A stretch of 64,000 bases of DNA from Ptiloglossa arizonensis (Eukaryota; Arthropoda; Insecta; Hymenoptera; Colletidae), in the NCBI RefSeq assembly GCF_051014685.1, contig NC_135049.1, positions 31,885,531 to 31,949,530 on the forward strand, read 5' to 3'. Below, in pieces: positions 25,547 to 38,599 of the stretch. The translations under genes and the position numbers were made by a program. The notes beneath the pieces are model-generated. The model did no database searches. It was given only the letters and a program-made list of their open reading frames with translations, and was not told the origin of the DNA. Each line of letters begins with the position of its first letter. The first letter of the stretch is position 1.

Positions 25547-25706
25547 TTAATTAATCCCTATCAAAGGTTAATTTAATTTAGTCCCGGTGCAGCGCGCACG
25601 GCATCCCTTCGACGCGTTTAATTAATTTATTCCGGTACGAATCATTGTATTTTTCAGTTTTAGCTTCCGCGCGATTAACCGTGCGCACGCTGCGAGCTAA
25701 TTAACG
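25547..25706. promoter_or_regulatory. Candidate enhancer: homeodomain and TCF-type sites
   Basis: An AT-rich island in CpG-rich DNA contains TTAATTAATCCC at 25547-25558, TATCAAAGG (TCF/pangolin core) at 25559-25567, GTTAATTTAATTTAG at 25567-25581, TTTAATTAATTTATT at 25617-25631 and GCTAATTAACG at 25696-25706. Repeated TAATTA words are bound by homeodomain proteins. The stretch TTGTATTTTTCAG ending at 25657 also resembles a 3' splice site, but no exon could be recognised after it. Function is inferred from site clustering only. Confidence 0.35.
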
Positions 25707-26111
25707 AACAACCCCCGCTGTCCCGAGCATGTGTCCAATAAAATTGACGCGGAATTCATCGTCCCGGATCATCGCGCCCGGCGTGCTTCCGCCGCGATTT
25801 CCCGTCGAAACGTTTTCCAACGAACCGCTTTAAATCTCGAGCTATCCGGCCGCGATCGTTGTCCAGGTTCCCTCGCGGAGAACCACCGTAGGCCAATATC
25901 CCGGAGACAATTTCGCGGACAACGCTCCGAGAAATAAGAAGCTGATGGCCGCTACGGGCGATCGTAGATATCTACGTAACCTTTGAAAGGATCACGGAAA
26001 CGTGCTCGGACGTGGAAAGAACGAGTGCGAAATACGCTCGAATTTAGCCGCGCGGAAATAATAAAAACGTTCGTAAAACGAAACGAAAAGAACCGGAACA
26101 AGATTACGTTT

Positions 26112-26147
26112 GACGACGACGACGACGACGACGAGGACGACGACGAC
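26112..26147. repeat. GAC trinucleotide microsatellite
   Basis: Seven GAC units, one GAG, then four GAC units. The frames through it give poly-Asp or poly-Ser with no protein context, so it is treated as a simple repeat. Confidence 0.9.
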
Positions 26148-29100
26148 AACGTCGAGTCGAGAGATCAAAGTCAGCCTCGGAGTATTCTTCGGCGAGAACG
26201 AAGACTCTGCGCCGGACTTCCAGAATCCCGGACTGTTTCTCAGGTATTAATTGTACAAAATTAAAGATCGCCGCGCGAGAGAAAATGAGAAGAAAAAAAA
26301 ATCTCGTTCCGAGAAGTTGAAAGACGGTGGACGAGTTCGCGCGAAAAACGGGAGAGCAACGGTACGTGAAATTCCTCGGCGCGCAAGAAACGTCCATCGT
26401 TCCCCGTGGTCTTATTGTTAACGGAAAGGGGCAACCGAGCCGGGGTTAACGAAGTCGGGCTAGTTTTGTTCGACGGCCGTGGTGCGCGCAAGAACGGTAT
26501 TACGTCGGAAATATTCTCCCGCGACTAACGACCGCTTTGTTTCCCGAGACCGGCTCGACAAAACCGGAAACCATCGTTAGAGAACGATCCGCGAAAGAAA
26601 TTCCCGTTATTCGAGTCCCGATCGATCCTACGACGAATAGCCGACGTTGAAACAATATCCTGCGCAACGCAACGACAAGAACGGTGAAGCGTTCGGTGCA
26701 ACAGCTGGTCGGCGAATCCTTCCCGATACCTTCGGTGGTAAAGGTTATCCGGTCTTTCGGTATAAATCCGCTCGACTTTTCGCACGCACGATGAACGTTC
26801 TTTGTCCTCGATTGGCAATCTCTGTGCAATATCGCGAGGCTGATTGCGAATTCGGCGCAGCTTCGAAAGGGACGACGGTGAAAATGTTCCGGTAACGGCC
26901 GCACCGTGAAAAATCTTCGTATCTTGGATGGTTTTTTTACGGGTTCAATTTCCGTTCAATTTCGTCCCACGAACTTTGGTTACCCGGTGGCTAGAAAAAT
27001 ATTCGCGTCTCTTGTTTTCGAGCGCCTGGTCGGAATCGGTGCCGAACGAAAACTCGAAGAAGATTTCCTAGCGCGTCCGCCCGCGGAAATAAATCAACTT
27101 TGTCGTTCTTCGAGCGAAAGTTCCCGCCGTTAATTGTTTTCGAGAGGACCTCTATTGTCCCGAGAGAAAATGCGTCTACGTTCGCCTCGGGCGGGAGTAT
27201 CAATTCGGGGAACAAAATCGGTCAAGTGCGAGAATCGCTGCGAGAGAAAACACGAGGAAATTGAGTTACGCACGGTGCGCGCGCGACGGCTTTGTCGTTT
27301 CGCTTCGAATTTCTCAGCCGAAGTTACGTTTACCCTCGTCTTTCTCGTACAATAACCGTAAGGTGCTCGTCACGCTGCATACAATTGCGTAACAGTTGTT
27401 CGATCGAACTTCAAGGACCGCACTTGACAGGGATCGCGAACGGTACCGGGTCGAAGGTTTCGGTCGACCCTCTCGACCCGCGTCCGAGCAACGATCGCTC
27501 GACGCTGTTCGCGTTTCCCTTACGCGCGATAGTGCGTCCCTCTCGATCCAGGTGACATCTTTCCAACTCCCCGTGGTACGTACAATACAACGAATGGAAC
27601 CGAGTACGCGTTAACGGCGAACACTCGCGAGTGGTAAAGTTTTACGAGTAAGGGAGGAGCCGCGATATCGAATTTAAATTTATACGCAAGGTCGACGGTA
27701 TTGTACGAGCAACGGGAACGGTCGCGTGGGAACGTTAGGTATTTGAAATTGCCAGACGATCGCGAGGAACGTCAGAGGCATCGATGGTAAAACAAATAAT
27801 CCGCGGAGGACGACGCGGAGAGGCAAATGCGAAATAGGGGAGCGCAACGTGTACGTCGAATTATAATTTCCCTTTGAAGCGTAGCTGGAACGCGACGAAA
27901 GGAAAGGCAACGTGATTTCCCGGGGCAACGAAATCGATGAACTACCGCGGATACGCGGTTTATCGCTCGTGTGTTTCTTATCGTTGGTGAGCGCATCGTA
28001 TCGGTCCGCTCTCGAAAGGTCAAGCCGAAGCGATCTCGAACACCTGGCCGATGTCGCCTCGTTCGCCTTAATGTACGCTCGGTCCGGGCTTCGGCTAGGA
28101 TAATACGCCCGGATGTGGTTCTAACGAGGTCCAAGGAGGGTTCCGTACCGACCGAAACGAGCGTCGTAGGGGAATGGCTTGGAAATTCATGGGACGCCCG
28201 GAACTCGCGAAACAGCTATCGGTCGGTGCATCGATCGCCCTCGAAATTGGCAGTTCCTGCGGATGCAACGAACGAAAAGCCTCCCTGGAGGTCCGTGGAC
28301 GACCGTTTCCCCCGACGGAAATCGAAACGGTGTCGGTGGAGAGCCGTCGGTGAACAAAAAAAACGGAACGAAACTTTCCCACCGTTGCGATATTTCGGAA
28401 TTTTATTCTCGCCCGACGAACACAGTCGAGCTGCGAAATTTTTAGCTGCGAATCGTACCCCGTACCGTTACCTACGCGCCGAGAGAATAAAAATTCCCGA
28501 GAGTTTGAATCGCTTCGGTCCTCGCGGATTCTTCCATAAGTAAGCCGAAGTGTAAATGTTTAAACTTTCGCAATTTTCTCGGCGTACTTGGCCCGAGAAT
28601 CGGCAACAGGAACCGTGCCAGCGGTGCTCGGCTTTTCCCGCTGGCGGGAAAAAATTCAACCTTTCGACTTTCCGAACGGTAAATTCCGCGCGCGTTGGCA
28701 AGGATTACGGGAAATATTCGTCGCGTTTCGAGAGCAAAGTGTTCGCGTTCGGGTCGACGAGCGCCTCGATTGTTCTCCAACGAGTTTGGGATTCTCGATA
28801 TTTTTGTACGATCGAGCCGAGTTCCAAAGGGGAAATAATTAACCGGTATTCTCGTATCGGAACGAGAAAACCGGGTTCAAGATCGAAGTAACGCGAGTAA
28901 CGCGATTGGAGCGGTACGGGAATTTGCGAGGCGGAAAAGTTTCGCGAACGCGATTCGGGGAGAAGTTCGGGTTACGATTTTCCGCGTCGATCGGCGCGAC
29001 TCCACGGCGAAGAAAACGCTCGTGGTTTAACGGTGAACGATCGTCCATGGGAAAACAAGCGATTCCCGTGGAACGTTTCCGATGATACATCGATGGCACT

Positions 29101-29263
29101 CGGAGTTACGCTCAACGATCGTCCCGAACTAGTTCTATGGCACTCGTGTTCTATCTCGTCGCTTTCCGACACGCGTGTACAAGCAAATATCCGTGAAAGT
29201 TCGGCCATTCGATCGCTGCTTCCGTGCTGCACAATGTCAACGGTTTACGATGCACTTGCCGGA

Positions 29264-29276
29264 GCGCGCGCGCGCG
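29264..29276. repeat. GC dinucleotide run
   Basis: A short alternating GC run of the kind that can adopt Z-DNA. No gene is associated. Confidence 0.8.
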
Positions 29277-32200
29277 CGAGCGCACGAGCGAGATTGCGCA
29301 ATCTCCGATACTTTTGCACGGTTTAAGGACTCTCGAAGGGCGATAAAGTCCTCTCGTCGCGAAAACGAGCAGAACGATTTCACGAGACAAGCTTGCCCGC
29401 GCGTATTTATCGCGTGTGACCATAGTTTGAGCGTAGTTTCGACTTTGTATCGAGTTACAGCGTCTCAAAGTATATTGGTAATTATAGCCCCGAGCCGCGA
29501 ACGCGACGGATAATTTCGACGAAGCTTTTCGACCGATTGGGTAACGTTAACGACGGTGTTTCTTGGGAAACCTTCGCTAAGCTTTTAATAACCGTGACAC
29601 CTGTTTGTAAAATCGATCACCGCGCGCCGAGTATCGACGATGTTTCGCGTCGACGATAAAACGAAAAGAAACATCGACGATTCTGCGGAAAAGGAACGCG
29701 GGTCGCGAAGAAAAATCTCGAACCTGTTCGCCGGCAATACATTCCCACCTTGTTGGAGATCGATCGAAGGGGGGAGCTCCGTTTCGTAGGATCGGCTCGA
29801 AACTTCCAGAGAGTTAATTTCCGCTCGGTTTTCTTAATTAGAGATCCCTTCGGATAAGTGGTAAAAGAAAATTGTTCTCGGATCATCGAGAACGGACCCT
29901 CGTAGGATACTTCTCGCGAGCCATCGTTGGAATGGCTCGGTTTCGAAGTCGTTAAATTTTTATTCCGTCCGAGTGGTGGAAGTTCCCTTCTATTATATTC
30001 CATTAGACGCGGACCAAGTTTTATCGCGGAGTTTATTTAAATACCCATTCGGTTCGGTGCATCGGTGAACACCGCGAAACGGGAGAGCAGCGGGGCGATC
30101 CTGTAAACGAGTTTTCAAAAGTTTCGTTGCCTCGATTCGTTCCCTCGGAATTCCTCGGGGTTCCCTTTCGCGGTTCCACGATTTCCGGTTACCGGAAGCC
30201 TACGCAGACGCCCGCGAATCGTCCATATTACGGCTCCGTTCTCCATCGGTACGCTTTACGACCGATCGGAGTCGGTTGTATTATACGTTTTCGAACGTTC
30301 TTCGCAGCGACGATCTTCCAATACCGGCTAACGAGATTTCGATCCGCTTTCGAGCAAGAATTTCAAATACATCGTTCGCTCTCTCGAACTTTCGTTCGTT
30401 TCGTATCAACGGAATTTCACGGGGATTTGTTCCAAAGGAAAGTGTTTCGAGCAGCTAGGATCCCGATCGATCGACTAACGAGCTTCTCGAACCGAGAGCG
30501 GCGCCACTTCTCCGCGAATATACCGTTCCGCCTTCGTGTAGAATTATTTCGATATATACGCAAAGAAGAATATTTATATCCCGTTTCGTCGACGATAATT
30601 AGCATTTTAAAGTCGTTCGCTCGTGTATCGGTCATCGATATCGCCGAGAAGATCGTATCGGATCGCGGACCACCGTTCCCCGAACAGTTTCGGTAGCAAC
30701 GCGTGGTAGACGCTTTTAGCGAGAGAGGCGGTGTCGATCGTGATTTTCCGACGAGATGCGAAACACAACGGACGAGATATCCAATTGCGGTTCCTCGAGG
30801 GCCGATATCGTTCCTCCGGAAGGAACTCGGGACGTTTCGAAAGTTCCTGTCGGCGAACTTGCTCGGCATTTGTCAAATATTTTCTTCGACGTTCGCTTAA
30901 ATTGCATTTCCCGCGAGGTTTTTCGCCGTAACCTACGCGTTAATAATTAAGCACCGCTCGAACGTGGCTCGAGTCAAATACCGGAAATACCACTCCGAGA
31001 TCCCGAGGACCCCGAAACGAGGAAGGTTCGCGAGCCACCGAGGAATTAAGCGATCGATTTACTCGGCTGCTCGTCGTGGATTTTTCATCGATACGCGATC
31101 GATCGCGGTGAATCGTCCCGATCGTTCTACGTTCATTGCTTCGGGAAGCGCGAATCGCGCGCTACGGTTTCATTTCGCGCGTAATATTCCGCGCGAAACC
31201 TACCTGCCGCGTATCGCGTCGATTCGAATATCGTTCCCGATAACCGCTGCTCTCTCGACGGGACATTTTTATTCTTAGGATTTACGCTCACGAACACGAG
31301 TCTCGTCGAAACGTTGCGCTTGGTTTTACGGCGAATCGCGTTCACTGTTTCGAATCCTCGGTTCGACCGCGGAGCTAGAAACGAGATCAGTGGCGGACGA
31401 TTTAACGGTGAATTCGGTACGATTCGAGGATCCTCGCGAAAGGATTTAAAAACTCTTGCTCTCTCGACAAAATCTCGAAACTCCATCGTAGATTCGCCCA
31501 AAGTGGAATTAAACGAGCAGGAGACTCTCCTCTGGCGAAAGAAATCGTCGAACCAAGCGGTACGGTATTCATTCGCCTTTCTCAAACACGCGCGTGTTCT
31601 CGTAGCTGCGATCAGTCGCGCGTACTCGTTGCACTTCCGCGGAACACGCTCCGAAAATTTGAAACGAATCGTTCGAACGTTTCCCGAGATATCCACCGAC
31701 TTGAAAATCTTGGCTTGGAGGAAACCGTGATTGTAATTTCGACGAGAGCGCCTCGGAATTGGTTTACTTAAAATTCCATAGCCGCGTTCAATTATGTAGA
31801 TTCCGACGTAATATTTCACGAACGTGTTCCAAAGACTTTACGCTTCCGGAAAATGCAAAATAACTGAAATTGATTTTTTCCCAGCGCGTGTACGCAATTC
31901 CGGGAAAGGTGTCGCGTTTTCGCGAGTGTCCATCACCGGCGATGAAAACTCGAGCAATTAAAAGGGAAATGTCCCTCGCGATATTCGACCTGCGAAGACT
32001 CGGTTTCTCGTTCGAATAAATATTAACAAGACGCTTTTCCACGGTCTCGGCGCGCCTCTGTCTCTACGTGTACGGTGCATTAAAATGGAAACTACCCTCG
32101 GAAAAGTTGATTACGACAGCTCAACGGAACGAAAACCGTCGATGAGTTTTCCATTCCGCGCCCGTCACCCGCTCAAGCAACCGTTCTTAATTCAATAATC

Positions 32201-32567
32201 TTTCGCGCAATTCCATCTCGCGACATCCTTCGAACCCTTCTTCCCTTTACCATCGGAACGACCACTGCTCGTCTTTCGAGCGAAATTGCGAAAGCGTGGA
32301 AATGTATCGCAACTTCGACTCGTTTCTTCCCCAATTTGTCGGCCATTGGAACCGACCGGGTTTTCGTCGAACAACGCGGGAATCATTGTACCGGTTAACT
32401 CGGGTTTACGAAACGTTACCGTGTTTCGCAACAATTAGAGAACCTTTCTCGTTTCACGCAAGAGTACAGCGAGCCGGCCGGCCGGCGCATCGTTGAAAAT
32501 GATTAATTCGTTTCGGTATACAAGTCGAATTATCCTGCTTAATCGTATGAAATTTTCATTCGAGAGC

Positions 32568-32631
32568 GCAACCACTCGCCCGATATCTCGTTAACGAACC
32601 TAACAACACCAGGAATACGAGCCGTGGTTGC
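32568..32631. promoter_or_regulatory. Pair of inverted Runt-type sites
   Basis: GCAACCAC at 32568-32575 and its complement GTGGTTGC at 32624-32631 are 48 bases apart. AACCAC is the core bound by Runt-domain proteins. Two such words can occur by chance, so this is a weak call. Confidence 0.2.
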
Positions 32632-33516
32632 GGAGAGGGTACACGAGCGAGCGCGGTTAAACCAACGTCGCGGTGGAAAATTGATAAAAGTTATTCAACG
32701 AACGTAATGTGCCGAACGTATTTAACAATTACTCGACTCGTCGATTTCGCGGACTTTCTTTTCGGAATCGAATCGCGTTAATTGCGCGAGAGTTCTCTTT
32801 CGCGATGAAAAGACGAGATCGAGTTTTCGGGGCGCGCGAACTTTTTCGTTTCCACTCGTCTCGACTCCGGAGCGACGAGTAAACAGAGTCCGGATAAATC
32901 AACGATCGATTCCTGATAGATTCACCGAGTCTGGAAAGCCATCGAGTGACCCTCGCGGAACGTTATCGCTGCACAGTTCTTCCAGATGCCGATAAGCCCT
33001 GGAAATACTTTGGGAATGAAATACGTTCGGAATCTCCGGCGCTGATTTACAAGGGTTGGCAGCGAACGCCTATACCGTACGGTAGAAACGCTCGCCGGGC
33101 AACACGCGGATTCCATTTATCTTTCGGCTGGCACTCGTTTCCGCGTAATCTCGCGAGGAAGAAGGCGCAACCGTCCCGTCGTAATTATTCCGACGGACGT
33201 CGGGTCGCTGGCTGCCCGCGGTTTACGGAACCAAGATTTTTCCTGCACTCGCGAACACGATTCTCGGCCCGAAAACGATTCGCCAAATCGACGTATACCG
33301 GGTAAACCGATCGGACGATCGTTCGTTCGAACGAACGTGCAAAGTGTTTAACGGTCTTTACACGAGACCAGAGATCGCGTACGGAGAATTAAGTCGAACG
33401 AAACCAATAGTGGTAGGGAAGCAGCGCGGGCGGCCGGTTAACGCCATTAACGCGAAACCGTACGGTGTAATACAAATACTTCGACTCGGGTAAAAAGTGG
33501 CTTTATCGCCTATTAT

Positions 33517-33540
33517 TCCAACGACGACCAAGTCGTTGGA
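33517..33540. repeat. Perfect hairpin (9-bp stem)
   Basis: TCCAACGAC and GTCGTTGGA are separated by a six-base loop. No run of T follows that would suggest a Pol III terminator. Confidence 0.6.
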
Positions 33541-34177
33541 TTACCCCCACGGTCGGCTCTAAACCGTTTCTTGCTACGGGATTTTTTTTTCCTTCGCGAT
33601 TCGTAAACACGACTGTTTCGCGTCGCGCGAAATCAATGAACGATTACGATGAAACGCGACGATCCAACGAACCCTCTCGCGTCATTCCTCCTGGAGGGAA
33701 CGATCCGTTTTCGTTTCTCGATCCGCCGAAAGATTCGTATCGCGTGGAACATTGAATCACGACGGTTCAAACACCGAACACGTGACACCTAGGAAGCTTT
33801 AAAGGGAAGAAACGAAAGTTCGCGGGTTCCAGCTTAGAACGAGACGAACATCGCGGCGAGCTATTAAACCGGCTTGGGTAAGCGCCCCATTTTTATCGTT
33901 TCTTCCTTTTTCCTCGGGGAGCGCGTGAGCGCGCGATTGCGATTTAATCCCGAAGATTACGCGAGCTTGAAAATGAAGAATATACGAGAGTTTGGAAACG
34001 ACGCGAAACGAAGAAAATTACGACGGGTCGTTAAAAGAAAATTAATTCCGCAAAAATTCCATCAGCTTTCGAGAGTGTTTCATTCCGGCGTTGCGCGTTG
34101 CACCGAACGAATTACTTCCCGATAGTAGTCATTTTTTGACAAAGTTTCCACACGGATAGTCGCTACGCCTCCGAGAT

Positions 34178-34199
34178 CGTTTCGTTTCGTTTCGTTTCG
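34178..34199. repeat. CGTTT pentanucleotide microsatellite
   Basis: Four CGTTT units in a row; an ordinary simple repeat. Confidence 0.85.
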
Positions 34200-34810
34200 A
34201 AACTGCTCCTAAAACGTATACAATTTTTCTCCCGATAACGTCTTCTATTCTCCCAACGGAACATCGACGAAAAACTGCCGCGAGGAGATTCTCCTTCCGG
34301 CGTTGTTTTGAAAATCGAGCGATGCATGAGTCGTTTCGATCGACGACTCGATTACGAATAGGAGAATTCAAAGAAAATCTGGATAGATATCGCTCGAGAT
34401 CCTTTAATTCAACCATCCTCGATCTCGATCGACCTAACGCCGAAGCGTTGAAATCTTCCGATCGGGTCTTTCGATTCTTCGCCACGGAATTCCACTTCCA
34501 TCGGCAACCTCGGTAATCACCGTCGAATCGCTCTCCGGGAAACTCGTACCAGCTAGATCGAGATAATTATCGAAGTAGATTCGGTCTCTCGCGAAGAAGG
34601 TTCTTCACGGACGACGCACCATAAATCACCGACGCGAGAGAAGTCTTCCAGATTTTCGAACACCGTCGGTCGATCGATCGTGGAACAACTCTCGAGACGT
34701 TTCTCGTTCGTCGACGCGCGTCGCGTGTCGCGTTTCGCTCGTCGGGAATTTTCCCCGTTTCCGACCCGACGACCCGTTGCGTCGACTCACGCCGATAAGG
34801 CCAACGCGAA

Positions 34811-35188
34811 GCCTAAACACCGGGATCACCGATAATCAAAATTCATGAATATAAGTCGCTGCCCGCTGAATAAAGATTCATCGATCGTTCCAATCTATTC
34901 GAGTGTGAACCTCTGTCTGTCACCCGCTGCCCACCTTTAATCGCCGACATATACTCTCTACGGAAGAATTTCGTTAGAAACGGTAACTTTCGCTAAATCG
35001 ATATATTCTCTACGGAGGTATTCGCCGAAGCAGTGATTTTCGCTATTTATTTCATTATTCTACGGAGAGAAGAATAAGCCGAGCCATTTTCGTTTCAGTA
35101 TTTTCGTTGGCGATTCCGTGCGTTGTAGCGCGCGAATGAAAAGACTTGTGTTATATTTTTGTCCGTTGCCCCGATACGGTCCCGTGAC
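34811..35188 (+). mobile_element. Dispersed repeat, copy B, inverted relative to copy A
   Basis: This is the second copy of the element at 22010-22385, in the opposite orientation, with its outer ends about 13.2 kb from those of copy A. It has the same order of landmarks: ATATAAG near 34850, AATAAAG near 34870, CACCCGCTGCCCACCTTTAATCGCC, then three CTCTACGG/TCTACGGAG words about 50 bases apart, and a terminus near CGGTCCCGTG. Similarity stops near AAGCC on the left and CCCGTG on the right. The flanks differ from those of copy A and show no obvious target-site duplication. Independent insertions explain the pair best; a single element with terminal inverted repeats is less likely because the interval has no recognisable transposase or polymerase. 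Confidence 0.7.
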
Positions 35189-36457
35189 ACCGGCACGGCC
35201 GCGATTCGACTTTCCCGTCATCGTGGAAAATCAACGACCACGGAACCGTGACGGAGGCAGGTCTAATTATTCCCATCCCGCGTGCATCGTCCGTCAACTT
35301 TTTCACCGGGCGACGATTTGTTCCTTTCGCTTCGACGAACCCGATCCGCCCGCTCCCGATATGTAAATCGTAACCCGAGAATTAATGGCAGGACGTTTCT
35401 TCGCGAAACGCGAGATAACGATGCGCGCGAGTCTTTTTCGTCGACGAAGAAAAATCTTCCGTACGCGGGAGCATTCGAATCGGTACCGTCCTCGTTCCTT
35501 TCACGATTCTAGCTGAAACTTGTCTCCGACCGACCATCGCGAAAATTCAAACCCCGCTAACCACGGTGTCGGTTGCTCCCCGGTGTCGAATTTCGTTCGC
35601 GCGTAATGTCGGAAAGCTACGAGCACCGTGGGCGATTCCTCCTCTACGACGAGTCACGACGAGTCGCGACGATCGACCGGCTCGATTAATTCGTCAAACG
35701 TCAAAACGTCACTTTTATCGTCCGCGTAACCCCGAAAACGCCCGGGATCTTGAACTTCGGTGTTCGGGAGCACGGATCTCCCCCACCGTGTTTGGAATTT
35801 CTCGCGATAAGGGTACGTTTCGAGCTAATTTCCACGCCGTTCCGAACTAATTTCGAAAGACGATAAATCTCCGTATTCGTAAACTAATTCCGGTCGAACG
35901 CGACGTTTCCGCGCGTCGAAGCTCGCCGGCGATAAATTCGACGGTGCGTCGCGTCGTTTCTACGCGAGACGGAACTTTTGTCGCGACGGATCGATATCTC
36001 GACGCTCGTCGAACCCGATGAAACGAAACGGGACCGATGTCGTTTTTAATCCGTCGGTGTTTCGCAGCGCCGGTTCGAATCGCGCCGAAATTTACATACG
36101 CGCGCCCATATCGTCGAAACGGACCGAACGAGGGAAAAGGACGTCGTCGAATCGCGGATTCGGATCGCGTCCGACGGTTAATAAAATTGTCGTACGGACG
36201 CGACTACCGTTTCGTTCGTTCCCTCGTTGCTCAATTATTACGGGCGAAATATTTGCACGGACGCGGAATAACGTTAAATTCCACGCTAACGATATTTATT
36301 TGTTCGGTTCGTTCTAACTGCGGCGAGCCGTCCGGTACGGAACAAGACGCGCGAAGGCAGTTATTTAAAACGTACGCGAGAAGATTGCTCGATCGATAGA
36401 GGCTGCCCTGTCCAAATATTAACGAGCACCTCTGTGGTACACCGTGTGTCCGTGGTA

Positions 36458-36490
36458 TTTCGCTAAACTCGTTACCACTGTTTAGCGAAA
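36458..36490. repeat. Perfect inverted repeat (11-bp stem, 11-base loop)
   Basis: TTTCGCTAAAC is followed after 11 bases by its exact complement GTTTAGCGAAA. Pairing does not extend convincingly outward, so this is a stem-loop or a paired site, not a full miRNA precursor. Confidence 0.7.
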
Positions 36491-37922
36491 AATTGTGGCA
36501 AACGAGGCTTCGTAACGAACGTAAACGTCGAAAGTGTAACCGTAACGGTTCGAGAACTGAAACGTAACCAAATTGAAGTGTAAGGAAAACTCGGACAAGG
36601 AGAGTCGTTTCGAGCATCCCACGGGTGAGGATTTTTCGAGTCGCGTACGAATTAAAAGCTTTGCGAATAATGCACAAAAATTCGTAATTGTTCGAAAATC
36701 GAATCCGCGTTTCGCGATGAGCGAACCAATCGCGAACCAGGGTACGGCGTTACGGAATAGAACTCCCACCGAATATCGGATAAAACTGTGCCCCGATACC
36801 GATAGCGTAACGCGATTAGGGTAGCGTTGAAATTTCGATAATGTCTTACCGCGTTTTCCCGCTCGTTACAACGAGCGTTTAATGCGCGTCAATTACGCGG
36901 AGGGCTCGTTAAACGACGACACTTTTGTCGGTTTTCGCGCGCGTCGGTGAAAAGCGGACACGCCTTCGTGAAATTTCCGAAACGGCCGCCCGATTCGATT
37001 CGTATCGGTCCGCGTTCACCCGGAGATAATGGCGTCGATCGGTCCGAACATCTTCTCGTGTATCCGAACGGATACGTTGGTGCACACCGTACGATTCGTC
37101 GCGGCATTGAAAACACTCGAAAACGCAATCCGTGCGTTGTTCGATTCGAAAGGGATAAATACAATAACTGGAATCTCTCCCGAGATCATTATTTGCGGAG
37201 ATATCGATACTGCGTCGTGTTTTTGTTAAAGAGACGCGCATACTTTTATCCGAGTATTGGATCGATCGTTCGTCAAACGTTTTCGCGAATATTGGCAACG
37301 CGTGTACAGTTTATTTCTCGCGATAAACTGGCTGCAATAAAAATATACGGTTCGATGGAAAACAAAACGAAATCGACGTCGAAAGCTCTTGGCGTAAAAG
37401 TCGGCTAAAAAATTACTCGCTGTTCGAATGAAATGTTTACAGGAATAATATTTCTCGACGTTTTCGATGGGAACGGTTTCGCGTGATCGTCGACGATCTC
37501 TCCGCGAGTCGCTCGAAAAACGAGTCGGCCCTTCGCGGCACGCGCGAGTCGATGATTTACCAGCGTTCGATGAAACCGATCGCGACTCGCGCGAACAACG
37601 CGACAAACGACGAACAGCCGGTCGTCGTTGAACAGGATAACGATTGCCTCGGACGACGAGAGAGCCCGCGCCATACGGCGCGTTCACGCAGCGCCGTGTA
37701 ATACGTGTAATAATTTAAGGCGAGTCGAGGCGATCGGCGTACGTCGGACAACGGCTCTGTCGCCTGCGACCTGGACGGAGAGAAACCGATGAAAATCACC
37801 GATCGAATTGGGTCGACGTTATCGTATCGGGACAGTCGCCTGTCGGTCGTTCGACGGTAATGTCCCAGAAGCGTCTCGTTTAATTCGCGTTTGTCGATCC
37901 TGCTCGCGGGATTACCGTGAAA

Positions 37923-37950
37923 AATACGTCTCGATCGAGCGAGACGTATT
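37923..37950. repeat. Perfect inverted repeat (11-bp stem, 6-base loop)
   Basis: AATACGTCTCG at 37923-37933 and its exact complement CGAGACGTATT at 37940-37950 enclose ATCGAG. It could form a cruciform or a short RNA hairpin. Confidence 0.75.
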
Positions 37951-38599
37951 CGTCGCGAGACACGGCCACGAGATCGCGATCGCGGGGCGCGCGTAGAGCA
38001 GAACTCGATGTAATTAGAGGGTAAAGGTTGAAATTTCTCGGCGCCTCGGGCAACGCTAAATTGGACCACGGAAAGATGAATCGAGATACGAAAATGATAA
38101 ACAGAGCGGGAGAGGGACGCGGTGGAAATACTATCCGGAATTGTGGAACGAAAGCGGAACGGGGACGCGATCGTCCGATAGGTTCTCGCAATTTAGCGTC
38201 GGCCGTGTCGTTGTTTGCTAATATTCGTTGCGGTGTCTTCGTTGCGGTTACGCCCCGTTCACGAGCTCGAAGTCCTTCTGGCCAGAGGCGGAGTCGTGGC
38301 TGCGCGACGCGGACACGGTTAGGCGCGAACCGCGTACGGAAAACGTTGACTCGAGCCCGGTTTTGTTCGTTTTCCGGTTTCGAGCGGCCCGGCGCGCAAA
38401 ACGTAACGCGGGTAAAAATAATCGAGCAACCCGTCCCGGAGGTTTTTCCCGAACGTTCCGGACCTCGTCGTCGAAACCCGAGCTTGTCAAAGTGTCGCGT
38501 AAAATAATTGAATATTTCTCGGGCACCGTTTATCGAATATAAACAAGAGTGCGAACAAAGCGGGAATAAACGTCGGCCGACATCGAAGGACAAAGGGTC

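Larger units (their letters stand above)
22386..34810. other. Non-coding interval between the inverted repeat copies
   Basis: This 12.4-kb interval was inspected for transposase, integrase, reverse transcriptase or polymerase motifs and none was recognised. It contains the 10-bp minisatellite, the GAC repeat, the homeodomain-rich island at 25.5-25.7 kb and a Runt-word pair at 32.6 kb. The frame at 32946-33305 is less Arg/Ser-biased than most, but is not recognisable as a protein. Confidence 0.6.

Noticed and set aside
32946..33305. 119-codon frame with several Trp and Tyr residues
   Set aside because: Less biased than most frames, but no family recognised and no splice sites found; a profile search would be needed to reinstate it.
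22010..35188. Single Maverick/Polinton-like element bounded by the inverted repeats
   Set aside because: The interval shows no DNA polymerase B, integrase or capsid motif, and the outer flanks show no matching target-site duplication.
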